Origin: Streptomyces sp. Tue6028
GTDB lineage: Bacteria; Actinomycetota; Actinomycetes; Streptomycetales; Streptomycetaceae
DNA: 58,138 nt
NCBI RefSeq assembly: GCF_002300165.1
Contig: NZ_MLCE01000024.1
Coordinates: 1 to 58,138, forward strand
Direction of reading: 5' to 3'
The notes below the pieces were generated by a model. The model had not been told where the DNA came from. It searched no databases and was given only the letters and a program-made list of their open reading frames with translations. Positions 1 through 7,380 of the stretch are shown in pieces. How positions within the stretch are numbered: position 1 is the stretch's first letter; every line of letters begins with the position of its first letter. Position numbers and translations under genes: made by a program.

Positions 1-519
1 CCCGGCCGCCGACGACCCCGCACGGCGGGGGGACGCCGGGTGGACCCCGGCCGCCGGTGCGCGGCGGGCCGCCGCGACCGGCTGCGCCGCCGCCGTCGCA
101 CCCGGCTGGTCCGCCGGCTCGCCGTCGGCGCCGGAGCCGTGTGCGTCGTCGTCCTGGGCGCGGCGCTCTCGGGACCCTTCGACTCGGCACCGTCCGGGGG
201 CCCCGCGCCCGCGGGACGCAGCGGGGGCGACGGCGCCCCTGGCGACTCCGAGGCCCCGGCCGTCCCGTCCGGGGCGACCGCGGGCGCGGAGGGCGGCGGC
301 ACGGACGGCGCGACCGCGAGCGGGACGCCCGGCGGGTCCGCCTCCGCGACCCGGGACGCCACGCCTTCCGCCACGGCGACGGCCTCGCCCTCGTCGTCCG
401 GCGCTCCGAAGGCCACCGCGTCCCCGAGCCCCACGGCCACCGGAACGTCCTCGTCGGGCCCCGGCAACTCCAACGGCCGCCCCGGCCGCGGCCAGGGTGC
501 GACCAAGCGGCCCAAGTAA
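1..519 (+). CDS. Membrane-anchored Ser/Thr/Pro-rich protein, 5' partial
   Basis: The reading frame is open from the first base, so the true start lies outside the window. What is seen is an Arg-rich cytoplasmic stretch, one hydrophobic segment of about 20 residues (around nt 115-175), then roughly 110 residues rich in Gly, Ser, Thr, Ala and Pro ending at TAA. This is the plan of a single-pass protein with a disordered extracytoplasmic tail. An internal GTG at 40 could start a 159-residue protein, but it has no convincing ribosome site. The family is not recognisable from this part. Many streptomycete sigma-factor-linked or kinase-linked proteins end this way, but that is only a resemblance. 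Confidence 0.55.
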   Translation, partial: PGRRRPRTAGGRRVDPGRRCAAGRRDRLRRRRRTRLVRRLAVGAGAVCVVVLGAALSGPFDSAPSGGPAPAGRSGGDGAPGDSEAPAVPSGATAGAEGGGTDGATASGTPGGSASATRDATPSATATASPSSSGAPKATASPSPTATGTSSSGPGNSNGRPGRGQGATKRPK

Positions 520-625
520 CGCCGGAGCGGTGCGAATTGGCACCGGAACGGGCGTGGAGCGATTCACCGGAGTGCTCACGGCAAAGGAGCGGTGCCCCGA
601 GGTCCGTACCCCGGATTCGCCCCCG

Positions 626-672
626 CCATAAGCCGTGTGAAAGAGCGGCGAGCGCGGCCATTTCACTTATGG
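626..672 (+). promoter_or_regulatory. Inverted repeat in the rfbA leader
   Basis: The arms are CCATAA and GTGAAA (626-642) against TTTCAC and TTATGG (661-672), separated by a G+C-rich loop. The right arm ends 7 nt before the rfbA ATG, where no Shine-Dalgarno sequence is visible. It could be a hairpin that controls access to the start, or an operator. This is inferred from symmetry only. Confidence 0.3.
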
Positions 673-679
673 TGCTGCC

Positions 680-1615
680 ATGCGCGGAATTCTCTTGGCG
701 GGCGGTACCGGTTCGCGACTGTGGCCGCTGACCCGCTCGGTCTCGAAACAGCTGCTACCGGTCTTCGACAAGCCGATGGTGTATTACCCGATCTCCACCC
801 TCATGATGGCCGGCATTCGAGAAATTCTGATCATCACCACCCCCGAAGACCAAAGTCAGTTCCGCCGGTTGCTCGGTGACGGAAGCCAACTCGGCCTGCG
901 GATCGAATACATGGCGCAGGAACGCCCCGAGGGCATCGCGCAGGCCTTCGTCCTCGGGGCCGACTTCATCGGCGGGGAATCGGTCGCCCTGATCCTGGGC
1001 GACAACATCTTCCACGGGAGCGGACTCGGCACCCGGCTGGCCCGCAACGACGACATGAAGGGCGGCAGGGTCTTCGCCTACCAGGTCGCCAACCCCTCCG
1101 CCTACGGCGTGGTGGAGTTCGACGAGCTGGGTCGGGCGCTGTCCATCGAGGAGAAACCGGCCCGGCCCAGGTCCAGGTACGCGGTGCCCGGTCTGTACTT
1201 CTACGACCACCACGTCGTGGACGTCGCCCGCGGCCTGCGGCCCAGCGGCAGAGGCGAGCTGGAGATCACCGACGTCAACCGTGTCTACATGGAGGCCGGG
1301 GCACTGCACGTCACCCGGCTCGACCGGGGCACCGCGTGGCTCGACACCGGGACCTTCACGTCGATGGTCCAGGCCTCGGAGTTCGTCCGGGTGATCGAGG
1401 ACCGCCAGGGCTTCAAGATCGGCTGCGTGGAGGAGGCGGCCTGGCGGGCCGGCCTGATCGACGACGACCGGCTCCGTGAACTGGCCCAGCCCCTGCTCAA
1501 GAGCGGATACGGCCACTACCTGCTGGGGCTGCTGGAGGATTCCCGCTTCGTGGTCCTGTCCCAGCGGTGCAGTGAACAGACAGACGCCGCACGGCGGAAG
1601 GAAGCACGTACATGA
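680..1615 (+). CDS. rfbA: Glucose-1-phosphate thymidylyltransferase (RmlA)
   Basis: It catalyses the first step of dTDP-L-rhamnose synthesis, joining dTTP and glucose-1-phosphate to give dTDP-glucose in the cytoplasm. The N-terminus carries the nucleotidyltransferase loop GGTGSRLWPLT (residues 8-18) with the downstream lysine of KQLLP, followed by the family blocks KPMVYYP, EGIAQAF and LGDNIFHG. Its length (311 residues) is slightly above the usual 290. The ATG at 680 is the only start that keeps the glycine-rich loop, although no Shine-Dalgarno sequence precedes it. It overlaps rfbC by the four bases ATGA, so the two are translationally coupled. The other two pathway genes, rfbB and rfbD, lie beyond the collagen-like gene. 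Confidence 0.95.
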   Translation: MRGILLAGGTGSRLWPLTRSVSKQLLPVFDKPMVYYPISTLMMAGIREILIITTPEDQSQFRRLLGDGSQLGLRIEYMAQERPEGIAQAFVLGADFIGGESVALILGDNIFHGSGLGTRLARNDDMKGGRVFAYQVANPSAYGVVEFDELGRALSIEEKPARPRSRYAVPGLYFYDHHVVDVARGLRPSGRGELEITDVNRVYMEAGALHVTRLDRGTAWLDTGTFTSMVQASEFVRVIEDRQGFKIGCVEEAAWRAGLIDDDRLRELAQPLLKSGYGHYLLGLLEDSRFVVLSQRCSEQTDAARRKEART

Positions 1616-2211
1616 GACCGCTCGGTATCGAAGGGGCCTGGGTGGACACACCCAAGGTGTTCGCGGACAGCAGGGGCCGGTTCCACGAGTGGTTCAAGAA
1701 CGACACGTTCCAGGCGGCCGTCGGACAAGGACTCGGACTCCGACAGGCCAACTGCTCCCGTTCCGTCCGCGGCACGCTCCGCGGGATCCACTACGCGTCC
1801 GTCCCGCCGGGCCAGGCCAAATACGTCACGTGCGTCAGCGGCGCCGTCCTCGACGTGGTGGTCGACATCCGCACCGGCTCTCCGACGTTCGGGACCTGGG
1901 AGGCGGTCCGGCTCGACGACGCGACGCACCACAGCGTCTACCTCTCCGAAGGGCTGGGGCACGCCTTCATGGCGCTGGAGGACAATTCCACGGTCGTGTA
2001 CCTGTGTTCCGAGGGGTACGCGCCGCAACGCGAGTACGGGATCGACCCGCTCGACCCGGCGCTGGCCATCGACTGGCCCACGGACCTCGCACCGCACCTG
2101 TCGGACAAGGACGCGGCGGCGCCCACGCTGGAGGAGGCCGGGCGGCAGGGCCTGCTGCCCTCCTTCGAGGACTGCGCGCGGTTCCGCACAGGCCTCGTCA
2201 GCAGCGGCTGA
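1612..2211 (+). CDS. rfbC: dTDP-4-dehydrorhamnose 3,5-epimerase (RmlC)
   Basis: It epimerises C3 and C5 of dTDP-4-keto-6-deoxyglucose, the third rhamnose step. The cupin fold signature is clear: GRFHEWF near residue 22, SVRGTLRGIHY with the catalytic histidine at about residue 60, and the VVYLCSEGYAP block around residue 130 containing the catalytic-region tyrosine. The length (199 residues) is normal for the family. It starts inside the rfbA stop codon (ATGA), giving tight coupling. A G+C hairpin follows the stop and probably ends this transcription unit before the collagen-like gene. Confidence 0.95.
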   Translation: MRPLGIEGAWVDTPKVFADSRGRFHEWFKNDTFQAAVGQGLGLRQANCSRSVRGTLRGIHYASVPPGQAKYVTCVSGAVLDVVVDIRTGSPTFGTWEAVRLDDATHHSVYLSEGLGHAFMALEDNSTVVYLCSEGYAPQREYGIDPLDPALAIDWPTDLAPHLSDKDAAAPTLEEAGRQGLLPSFEDCARFRTGLVSSG

Positions 2212-2228
2212 GCCGGTCGCCGGCCGCG

Positions 2229-2247
2229 CCCCGCCCTCGTGGCGGGG
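2229..2247 (+). terminator. Hairpin terminator after rfbC
   Basis: Seven-base arms CCCCGCC and GGCGGGG with loop CTCGT begin 18 nt after the rfbC stop. There is no T tract, as is common in streptomycetes. The remaining spacer to 2542 holds no gene. It has a relatively A+T-rich patch around 2418-2450 that may contain the promoter of the collagen-like gene. Confidence 0.5.
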
Positions 2248-2542
2248 AGGCCGTCGTCCGCCGGCCTCCGGCCGGGAATCGTTACCGATGGGAACCGCCA
2301 GGAAGGCGATTGGAAGATCGGTAATTCAGCGTTCCGGGACGCGCTCGAAGGGTTGCGGACAATGCATTGAAGCACCCGGGTGATTCTCGTCCGCCAGGTG
2401 GTTCGGACCGTAACCAAACAATTGCCGAGGGTTTAAAAATGGCTTTTGTCCGCCGCCAAAGCGACGTGACGCGCAGGTGAATGCGGCGCGGTGAGCGCGC
2501 ACGCTTGCGGTTTGCTCCCTCCCACTTCGTGAGGAACTTCCG

Positions 2543-4174
2543 TTGAACCGTAGAACAATCCGAGGCTCACGCCTGAGGTCAGCCAGCCTGGTGACCATGG
2601 GTGCGCTCGCCGTGATGCTGAACGTGGCTCCGACCGCGTCGGCCATCGCCGACGCCATCCAGCGGTCCGGCACCGTCCATGCAGTGGCGACGCCCACCCC
2701 GTACGGCGATACGAGTGACGACAAGGGCTACGGCCCGCAGGGCCCGCGTGGTCCGCAGGGTCACGAGGGCAAGCCGGGCAAGCCGGGGAAGCCCGGCAAG
2801 AAGGGTCCGCAAGGACCGCAGGGTGCTCAGGGCGCTCAGGGTGCTCAGGGCGCTCAGGGTCCGCAGGGCAACCAGGGCAAGCCGGGTGCGCAGGGCAACC
2901 AGGGTGCGCAGGGTCCGCAGGGTCCGCAGGGCAACCAGGGTGCGCAGGGCAACCAGGGTCCGCAGGGTCCGCAGGGCAACCAGGGTGCGCAGGGCAACCA
3001 GGGCAACCAGGGTGCGCAGGGTCCGCAGGGTCCGCAGGGCAACCAGGGTGCGCAGGGCAACCAGGGCAACCAGGGTGCGCAGGGCAACCAGGGCAACCAG
3101 GGTGCGCAGGGTCCGCAGGGTCCGCAGGGCAACCAGGGTGCGCAGGGCGAGCAGGGCCCGCAGGGCAACCAGGGTGCTCAGGGTGCCACGGGTGCTCAGG
3201 GCAACCAGGGTGCGCAGGGTGCCACGGGTCCGCAGGGCAACCAGGGTGCGCAGGGCAACCAGGGTGCGCAGGGCGAGCAGGGCCCGCAGGGCAACCAGGG
3301 CAACCAGGGTGCTCAGGGGCCGCAGGGCAACCAGGGCAACCAGGGTGCTCAGGGTGCCACGGGTCCGCAGGGCAACCAGGGTGCTCAGGGCAACCAGGGC
3401 CCGCAGGGCAACCAGGGTGCGCAGGGCGAGCAGGGCCCGCAGGGCAACCAGGGCAACCAGGGTGCTCAGGGGCCGCAGGGCAACCAGGGCAACCAGGGTG
3501 CTCAGGGGCCGCAGGGCAACCAGGGCAACCAGGGTGCTCAGGGCGCCACGGGTCCGCAGGGCAACCAGGGTGCGCAGGGTGAGCAGGGCCCGCAGGGCAA
3601 CCAGGGCAACCAGGGTGCTCAGGGCGAGCAGGGTCCGCAGGGCAACCAGGGTGCGCAGGGTGCCACGGGTCCGCAGGGTAACCAGGGCAACCAGGGTGCG
3701 CAGGGTGCCACGGGTCCGCAGGGCAACCAGGGTGCGCAGGGCAACCAGGGCCCGCAGGGCTACCAGGGTGCTCAGGGTCCGCAGGGCAACCAGGGTGCTC
3801 AGGGTGCCACGGGTCCGCAGGGCAACCAGGGTGCGCAGGGCAACCAGGGCCCGCAGGGCTACCAGGGTGCTCAGGGTCCGCAGGGCTACCAAGGCGCTCA
3901 GGGCGCTCAGGGCGGGAAGGGTGACGAGGGCGAGACGGGTCCCGCAGGCCCGGTCAACCTCTACGTGAATACCGTCACCGGAGCCTCCAACACTCTGGTC
4001 AATGTCTCGTGCAGGGCCGGTGACATCGCCACCGGCGGTGGAGTCCAGAGCAATGACGACGTCAACGTCACCAGGCCGACCGGGGGTAGCACGGCCACTG
4101 CGCCCACTGGATGGCAAGGGCGGGCCGAAGGCACCATCACGGTATACGTGGTCTGCGCCGACGTGACCCCATGA
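2543..4174 (+). CDS. Secreted collagen-like protein with long G-X-Q repeat
   Basis: The 543-residue product has an N-terminal signal-like segment (basic start, hydrophobic core at about residues 14-33, Ala-x-Ala-type end), a short linker, an unbroken collagen tract of about 136 Gly-X-Y triplets (residues 64-471) and a C-terminal domain of about 70 residues. The Y position is almost always Gln (GPQ, GNQ, GAQ); charged triplets occur mainly at the two ends. The C-terminal part has two cysteines around a CRAG...TGGG pattern and an ending VYVVCA, a layout common in secreted actinobacterial proteins. TTG at 2543 is the start, with GAGGA seven bases upstream. It lies between rfbC and rfbB, so a rhamnosylated surface fibre is a reasonable inference. 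No anchor motif (LPxTG) or late membrane segment is visible. Confidence 0.9.
   Translation: MNRRTIRGSRLRSASLVTMGALAVMLNVAPTASAIADAIQRSGTVHAVATPTPYGDTSDDKGYGPQGPRGPQGHEGKPGKPGKPGKKGPQGPQGAQGAQGAQGAQGPQGNQGKPGAQGNQGAQGPQGPQGNQGAQGNQGPQGPQGNQGAQGNQGNQGAQGPQGPQGNQGAQGNQGNQGAQGNQGNQGAQGPQGPQGNQGAQGEQGPQGNQGAQGATGAQGNQGAQGATGPQGNQGAQGNQGAQGEQGPQGNQGNQGAQGPQGNQGNQGAQGATGPQGNQGAQGNQGPQGNQGAQGEQGPQGNQGNQGAQGPQGNQGNQGAQGPQGNQGNQGAQGATGPQGNQGAQGEQGPQGNQGNQGAQGEQGPQGNQGAQGATGPQGNQGNQGAQGATGPQGNQGAQGNQGPQGYQGAQGPQGNQGAQGATGPQGNQGAQGNQGPQGYQGAQGPQGYQGAQGAQGGKGDEGETGPAGPVNLYVNTVTGASNTLVNVSCRAGDIATGGGVQSNDDVNVTRPTGGSTATAPTGWQGRAEGTITVYVVCADVTP
2732..3955 (+). repeat. Collagen-coding tandem repeat (Gly-X-Gln triplets)
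   Basis: About 1.2 kb of 9-bp-based repeats with interleaved GGCAACCAG, GGTGCGCAG and GGTCCGCAG units. Codon choice is strongly homogenised, as expected for a tract that grows and shrinks by slippage or unequal exchange. Thr-containing triplets (seven GAT plus one GET) punctuate the tract. Because the period is a multiple of three, other frames and the opposite strand also stay open and give false ORFs. Confidence 0.9.
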
Positions 4175-4278
4175 CTCCCATGTGAGCGACAGGTGCCCCC
4201 GAGGCCTCGGCCTCGCGGGCACCGTCCGCATTTCCCCCTTTGATCAAACAGACGATCAGGCAGAAAGCTCGGAGAGCC

Positions 4279-5253
4279 ATGCGCATCCTCGTAACCGGTG
4301 GCGCCGGATTCATCGGCTCGGAATACGTCCGGCGGCGGCTGGACTCGGATCCGGCGACGCGGGTCACGGTCCTCGACAAACTCACCTACTCGGGAGTCGA
4401 GGCCAATCTGGCGCCCGTGGCGGAACATCCCGGATACGCCTTCGTCCGGGGCGACATCTGCGACCCCGACGTGGTCGACCAGGTCATGGCCGACCAGGAC
4501 GCGGTGGTGCATTTCGCCGCGGAGTCCCACGTGGACCGGTCGATCGACGGGGCCGGTCCCTTCGTGCACACAAACGTGACCGGCACGCAGGTGCTGCTCG
4601 AAGCGGCCCACCGGCACGGCGTCGGCCGCTTCGTGCACGTGTCCACCGATGAGGTGTACGGCTCGATCGCCGAAGGCTCGTGGACCGAGGGGTGGCCCCT
4701 CGCGCCGAACTCCCCGTACTCCGCGTCGAAGGCCGGCTCCGACCTGCTGGCGCTCGCCTACCACCGCACGCACGGCCTCGACGTCGTGGTCACCCGCTGC
4801 ACCAACAACTACGGGCCGTACCAGTTCCCCGAGAAGGTCGTCCCGCTCTTCATCACGAACCTGCTCGACGGGAGGACGGTCCCGCTGTACGGGGACGGCC
4901 GCAACATGCGCGACTGGCTGCACGTCTCCGACCACTGCCGGGGCATCGAGCTGGTCCTGCGCGACGGCCGGGCCGGCGAGGTCTACCACATCGGCGGCGG
5001 GACCGAGTTGAGCAACCACAAGCTCACCGGTCTGCTGCTCGACGCGGCCGGCGCGGACTGGGACCGGGTCGAGCACGTGACCGACCGAAAGGGCCACGAC
5101 CTGCGCTACTCGCTGGACGACAGCAAGATCCGGGAAGAGCTCGGCTACGCCCCGCACGTGTCCTTCACGGACGGCCTGGCCGACACGGTCGCCTGGTACC
5201 GCACCCACCGCTCCTGGTGGGAGCCCCTCAAGGAGAGGGCCGCGCTGCGATGA
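4279..5253 (+). CDS. rfbB: dTDP-glucose 4,6-dehydratase (RmlB)
   Basis: It converts dTDP-glucose to dTDP-4-keto-6-deoxyglucose with bound NAD. An N-terminal Rossmann motif GGAGFIG follows the start. The extended-SDR active site is complete: STDEVYG with Asp124/Glu125, and YSASK with Tyr147/Lys151. RDWLHVSDHCRGIELVL is typical of the family. ATG at 4279 is preferred over the upstream in-frame ATG at 4240 because it sits directly before the Rossmann strand and follows GGAGAG. This gives 324 residues, the usual length. The stop overlaps the rfbD start (ATGA). Confidence 0.95.
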   Translation: MRILVTGGAGFIGSEYVRRRLDSDPATRVTVLDKLTYSGVEANLAPVAEHPGYAFVRGDICDPDVVDQVMADQDAVVHFAAESHVDRSIDGAGPFVHTNVTGTQVLLEAAHRHGVGRFVHVSTDEVYGSIAEGSWTEGWPLAPNSPYSASKAGSDLLALAYHRTHGLDVVVTRCTNNYGPYQFPEKVVPLFITNLLDGRTVPLYGDGRNMRDWLHVSDHCRGIELVLRDGRAGEVYHIGGGTELSNHKLTGLLLDAAGADWDRVEHVTDRKGHDLRYSLDDSKIREELGYAPHVSFTDGLADTVAWYRTHRSWWEPLKERAALR

Positions 5254-6149
5254 GCACGACCTGGCTGGTGACCGGTGCACGCGGGCTCCTGGGCCAGGAC
5301 GTGCTGGCCGAACTCGCCACCGATCCGGACGCCGTCGTGACGGGACCGGGCCGTGACGACCTCGACATCACCGCCCCCGACGCCGTGCGCACCGCCGTCG
5401 CCGGTCAGCGGCTGGTCGTCAACTGCGCCGCCTGGACGGACGTCGACGGCGCCGAGCGGTCCGAGGCGGCGGCGACCGCCGTGAACGGAACGGGCGTCCG
5501 CCATCTCGCGAGCGCCTGCGCCGCCACCGGCGCCGTCCTGCTGCACGTCTCCACCGACTACGTGTTCCCCGGCGACTCCCGCCGCCCCTACCCGGAGGAC
5601 GCGCCGACGGGCCCTGTGAACGCGTACGGGCGCAGCAAACTGGCGGGGGAGCGCGCCGTCGCCGACCTGCTCCCGGACACCGGCTACATCGTGCGGACGG
5701 CCTGGCTCTACGGCTCGCACGGAGCCAACTTCGTCGCGACCATGCTCGAACTGGCCTCACGTCACGAGACCTTGGACGTCGTGGCCGACCAGCACGGCCA
5801 GCCGACCTGGTCGCGTGCGCTCGCCCGGCAGCTGGTCGCGCTCGGCCGGGCCGCGCTGGCCGGCCGGGCTCCGGCCGGGATCTATCACGGCACGTCGTCC
5901 GGACGCGCCACCTGGTGCGGTCTGGCGCGGGAGACCTTCCGGCTCAGCGGCCTCGATCCCGAGCGGATCCGCCCGGTCGGATCGGACAGGTTCCCGCGTC
6001 CGGCGCCCCGTCCGGCGTTCGGGGTGCTCGGTCATGGCAACTGGTTGAGGGCCGGCCTCGCGCCCCTTCCCGCCTGGGACGACCAGCTGTCGGCCGCCCT
6101 GAGGACGACCCGGTTCACGGCACTGGCCGCAGCGGCGCGCACACGTTGA
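5250..6149 (+). CDS. rfbD: dTDP-4-dehydrorhamnose reductase (RmlD)
   Basis: It catalyses the last rhamnose step, NAD(P)H-dependent reduction to dTDP-L-rhamnose. The sequence shows the N-terminal VTGARGLLGQDV nucleotide-binding turn, the NCAAWTDVDGAE block, VSTDYVFPGD and the NAYGRSKLAGE catalytic Tyr/Lys segment. The length (299 residues) matches the family. ATG at 5250 overlaps the rfbB stop and has AAGGAGAG about 12 bases upstream. With rfbA, rfbC and rfbB this completes the pathway within 5.5 kb. Confidence 0.95.
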   Translation: MSTTWLVTGARGLLGQDVLAELATDPDAVVTGPGRDDLDITAPDAVRTAVAGQRLVVNCAAWTDVDGAERSEAAATAVNGTGVRHLASACAATGAVLLHVSTDYVFPGDSRRPYPEDAPTGPVNAYGRSKLAGERAVADLLPDTGYIVRTAWLYGSHGANFVATMLELASRHETLDVVADQHGQPTWSRALARQLVALGRAALAGRAPAGIYHGTSSGRATWCGLARETFRLSGLDPERIRPVGSDRFPRPAPRPAFGVLGHGNWLRAGLAPLPAWDDQLSAALRTTRFTALAAAARTR

Positions 6150-6165
6150 GGAGGTGGACGGAACC

Positions 6166-7284
6166 GTGAAGCAGACGGTCTGCCTGAACATGATCGTCAA
6201 GGACGAGGCCCCGGTGATCCGGCGCTGTCTCGAATCCGTACGGCCCTTGATCGACACCTGGGTCATCGTGGACACGGGCTCGACCGACGGCACGCAGGAC
6301 ATCATCCGCGACGTCTACGGCGACCTCCCGGGCGTCCTGCACGAGCGGCCCTGGAAGGGGTTCGACAAGAGCCGCACGGAGGCCGTCGAACTCGCCCGTT
6401 CCCGTGGGGACTACCTGCTCTTCATGGACGCCGACGACGTGATGGAGGTGCCGTCCGGCGCCCGGATGCCGGAACTGACGCTCGATGCCTACTGGCTCGG
6501 CGTCAGAAGTCAGTCCTACAGATACCGGCGCCACGCACTGGTCTCGACCCGGCTGCCCTGGCGGTACGTCGGCGTCCTGCACGAGTACATCGACTGCGGT
6601 GCGCAGTACACCGTCGGGACGCTCGAAGGAGCCACGATCGTCATCGTGGGCGGCGGGGCACGCAGCAGAGGGAGAAGCCGGCGGGAGAAGTACCTCGCGG
6701 ACGCCGAGACCCTCCAGCAAGGTCTCGTCGACGAGCCCGGCAACGAGCGGTACGTCTTCTACCTCGGCCAGACCTGGCGCGACGCCGGTGAGTTCGAGAA
6801 GGCCCTCGAAGCCTACGACCGTCGTGCCGCCATGGGCGGCTGGGAGGAAGAGGTCTTCTGCGCCCGTCTGTTCGCCGCACAGCTCGCCGAAGAGCTGGAG
6901 CGGCCGCCGGCCGAGGTGATGGACCGCTACCTCCGTGCGCACGAGAGCCGCCCCACCCGCGCCGAAGCGCTCGGTGAACTCGCGCGCTGGTGCCGCCTGA
7001 GCGGTCAGCGCTGGTCGCTGGCCCATCTGTTCGCGCGGGAGGCGGCACGCCTGACCTATCCGGATGGCGACCGCCTGTTCGTCGCTGCCACCTGGTACGA
7101 ATGGCGCGCCCTCGACGAACTCGCGGTGTCCGCCTACTGGGTCGGCGAGTACGAGGAGTCGAAGAGGTGCTGCGAGCGTCTGCTCGACGGCGGCAAGATG
7201 CCGGACGGGCACCGTGAACGCGTGGTCCACAACCTCGAACTCGCCCGGCGCGAACTGGCCGCGAAGGAACCGGTAGGAGTCTGA
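6166..7284 (+). CDS. Family 2 glycosyltransferase with C-terminal helical repeats
   Basis: The first ~120 residues form a GT2 domain: CLNMIVKDE at the N-terminus, VDTGSTDGT nucleotide-binding turn and FMDADDVM carrying the DxD metal motif. The remaining ~220 residues are alpha-helical with TPR-like periodicity (for example YVFYLGQTWRDAGEFEKALEAY). Such proteins add sugars to proteins or cell-surface polymers. GTG at 6166 is chosen over GTG at 6154 because GAGGAGG ends 11 bases before it and the GT2 strand begins right after. It follows rfbD by 16 bases in the same operon, so dTDP-rhamnose is a plausible donor; this is inference from context. Confidence 0.85.
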   Translation: MKQTVCLNMIVKDEAPVIRRCLESVRPLIDTWVIVDTGSTDGTQDIIRDVYGDLPGVLHERPWKGFDKSRTEAVELARSRGDYLLFMDADDVMEVPSGARMPELTLDAYWLGVRSQSYRYRRHALVSTRLPWRYVGVLHEYIDCGAQYTVGTLEGATIVIVGGGARSRGRSRREKYLADAETLQQGLVDEPGNERYVFYLGQTWRDAGEFEKALEAYDRRAAMGGWEEEVFCARLFAAQLAEELERPPAEVMDRYLRAHESRPTRAEALGELARWCRLSGQRWSLAHLFAREAARLTYPDGDRLFVAATWYEWRALDELAVSAYWVGEYEESKRCCERLLDGGKMPDGHRERVVHNLELARRELAAKEPVGV

Positions 7285-7323
7285 GGCGCGTTTGCGGACG
7301 CGCCGCCCCACCCGACGCCCACA

Positions 7324-7374
7324 CACATGAAGGCGCCCGGCCGGACCTGACGGACCGCCGGGCGCCTTCATGTG
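7324..7374. terminator. Bidirectional terminator between convergent genes
   Basis: A perfect 17-bp inverted repeat (7324-7340 and 7358-7374, core GAAGGCGCCCGG) flanks a 17-nt loop. It lies between the convergent stops of the GT2 gene (7284) and the GT2-methyltransferase gene (7381). Confidence 0.85.
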
Positions 7375-7380
7375 CGGTGC

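Noticed and set aside
2579..4231. A 550-codon open frame on the minus strand opposite the collagen-like gene
   Set aside because: It consists of Leu/Val/Ala/Thr/Arg repeats that mirror the collagen triplets. The frame is open only because the repeat period is a multiple of three.
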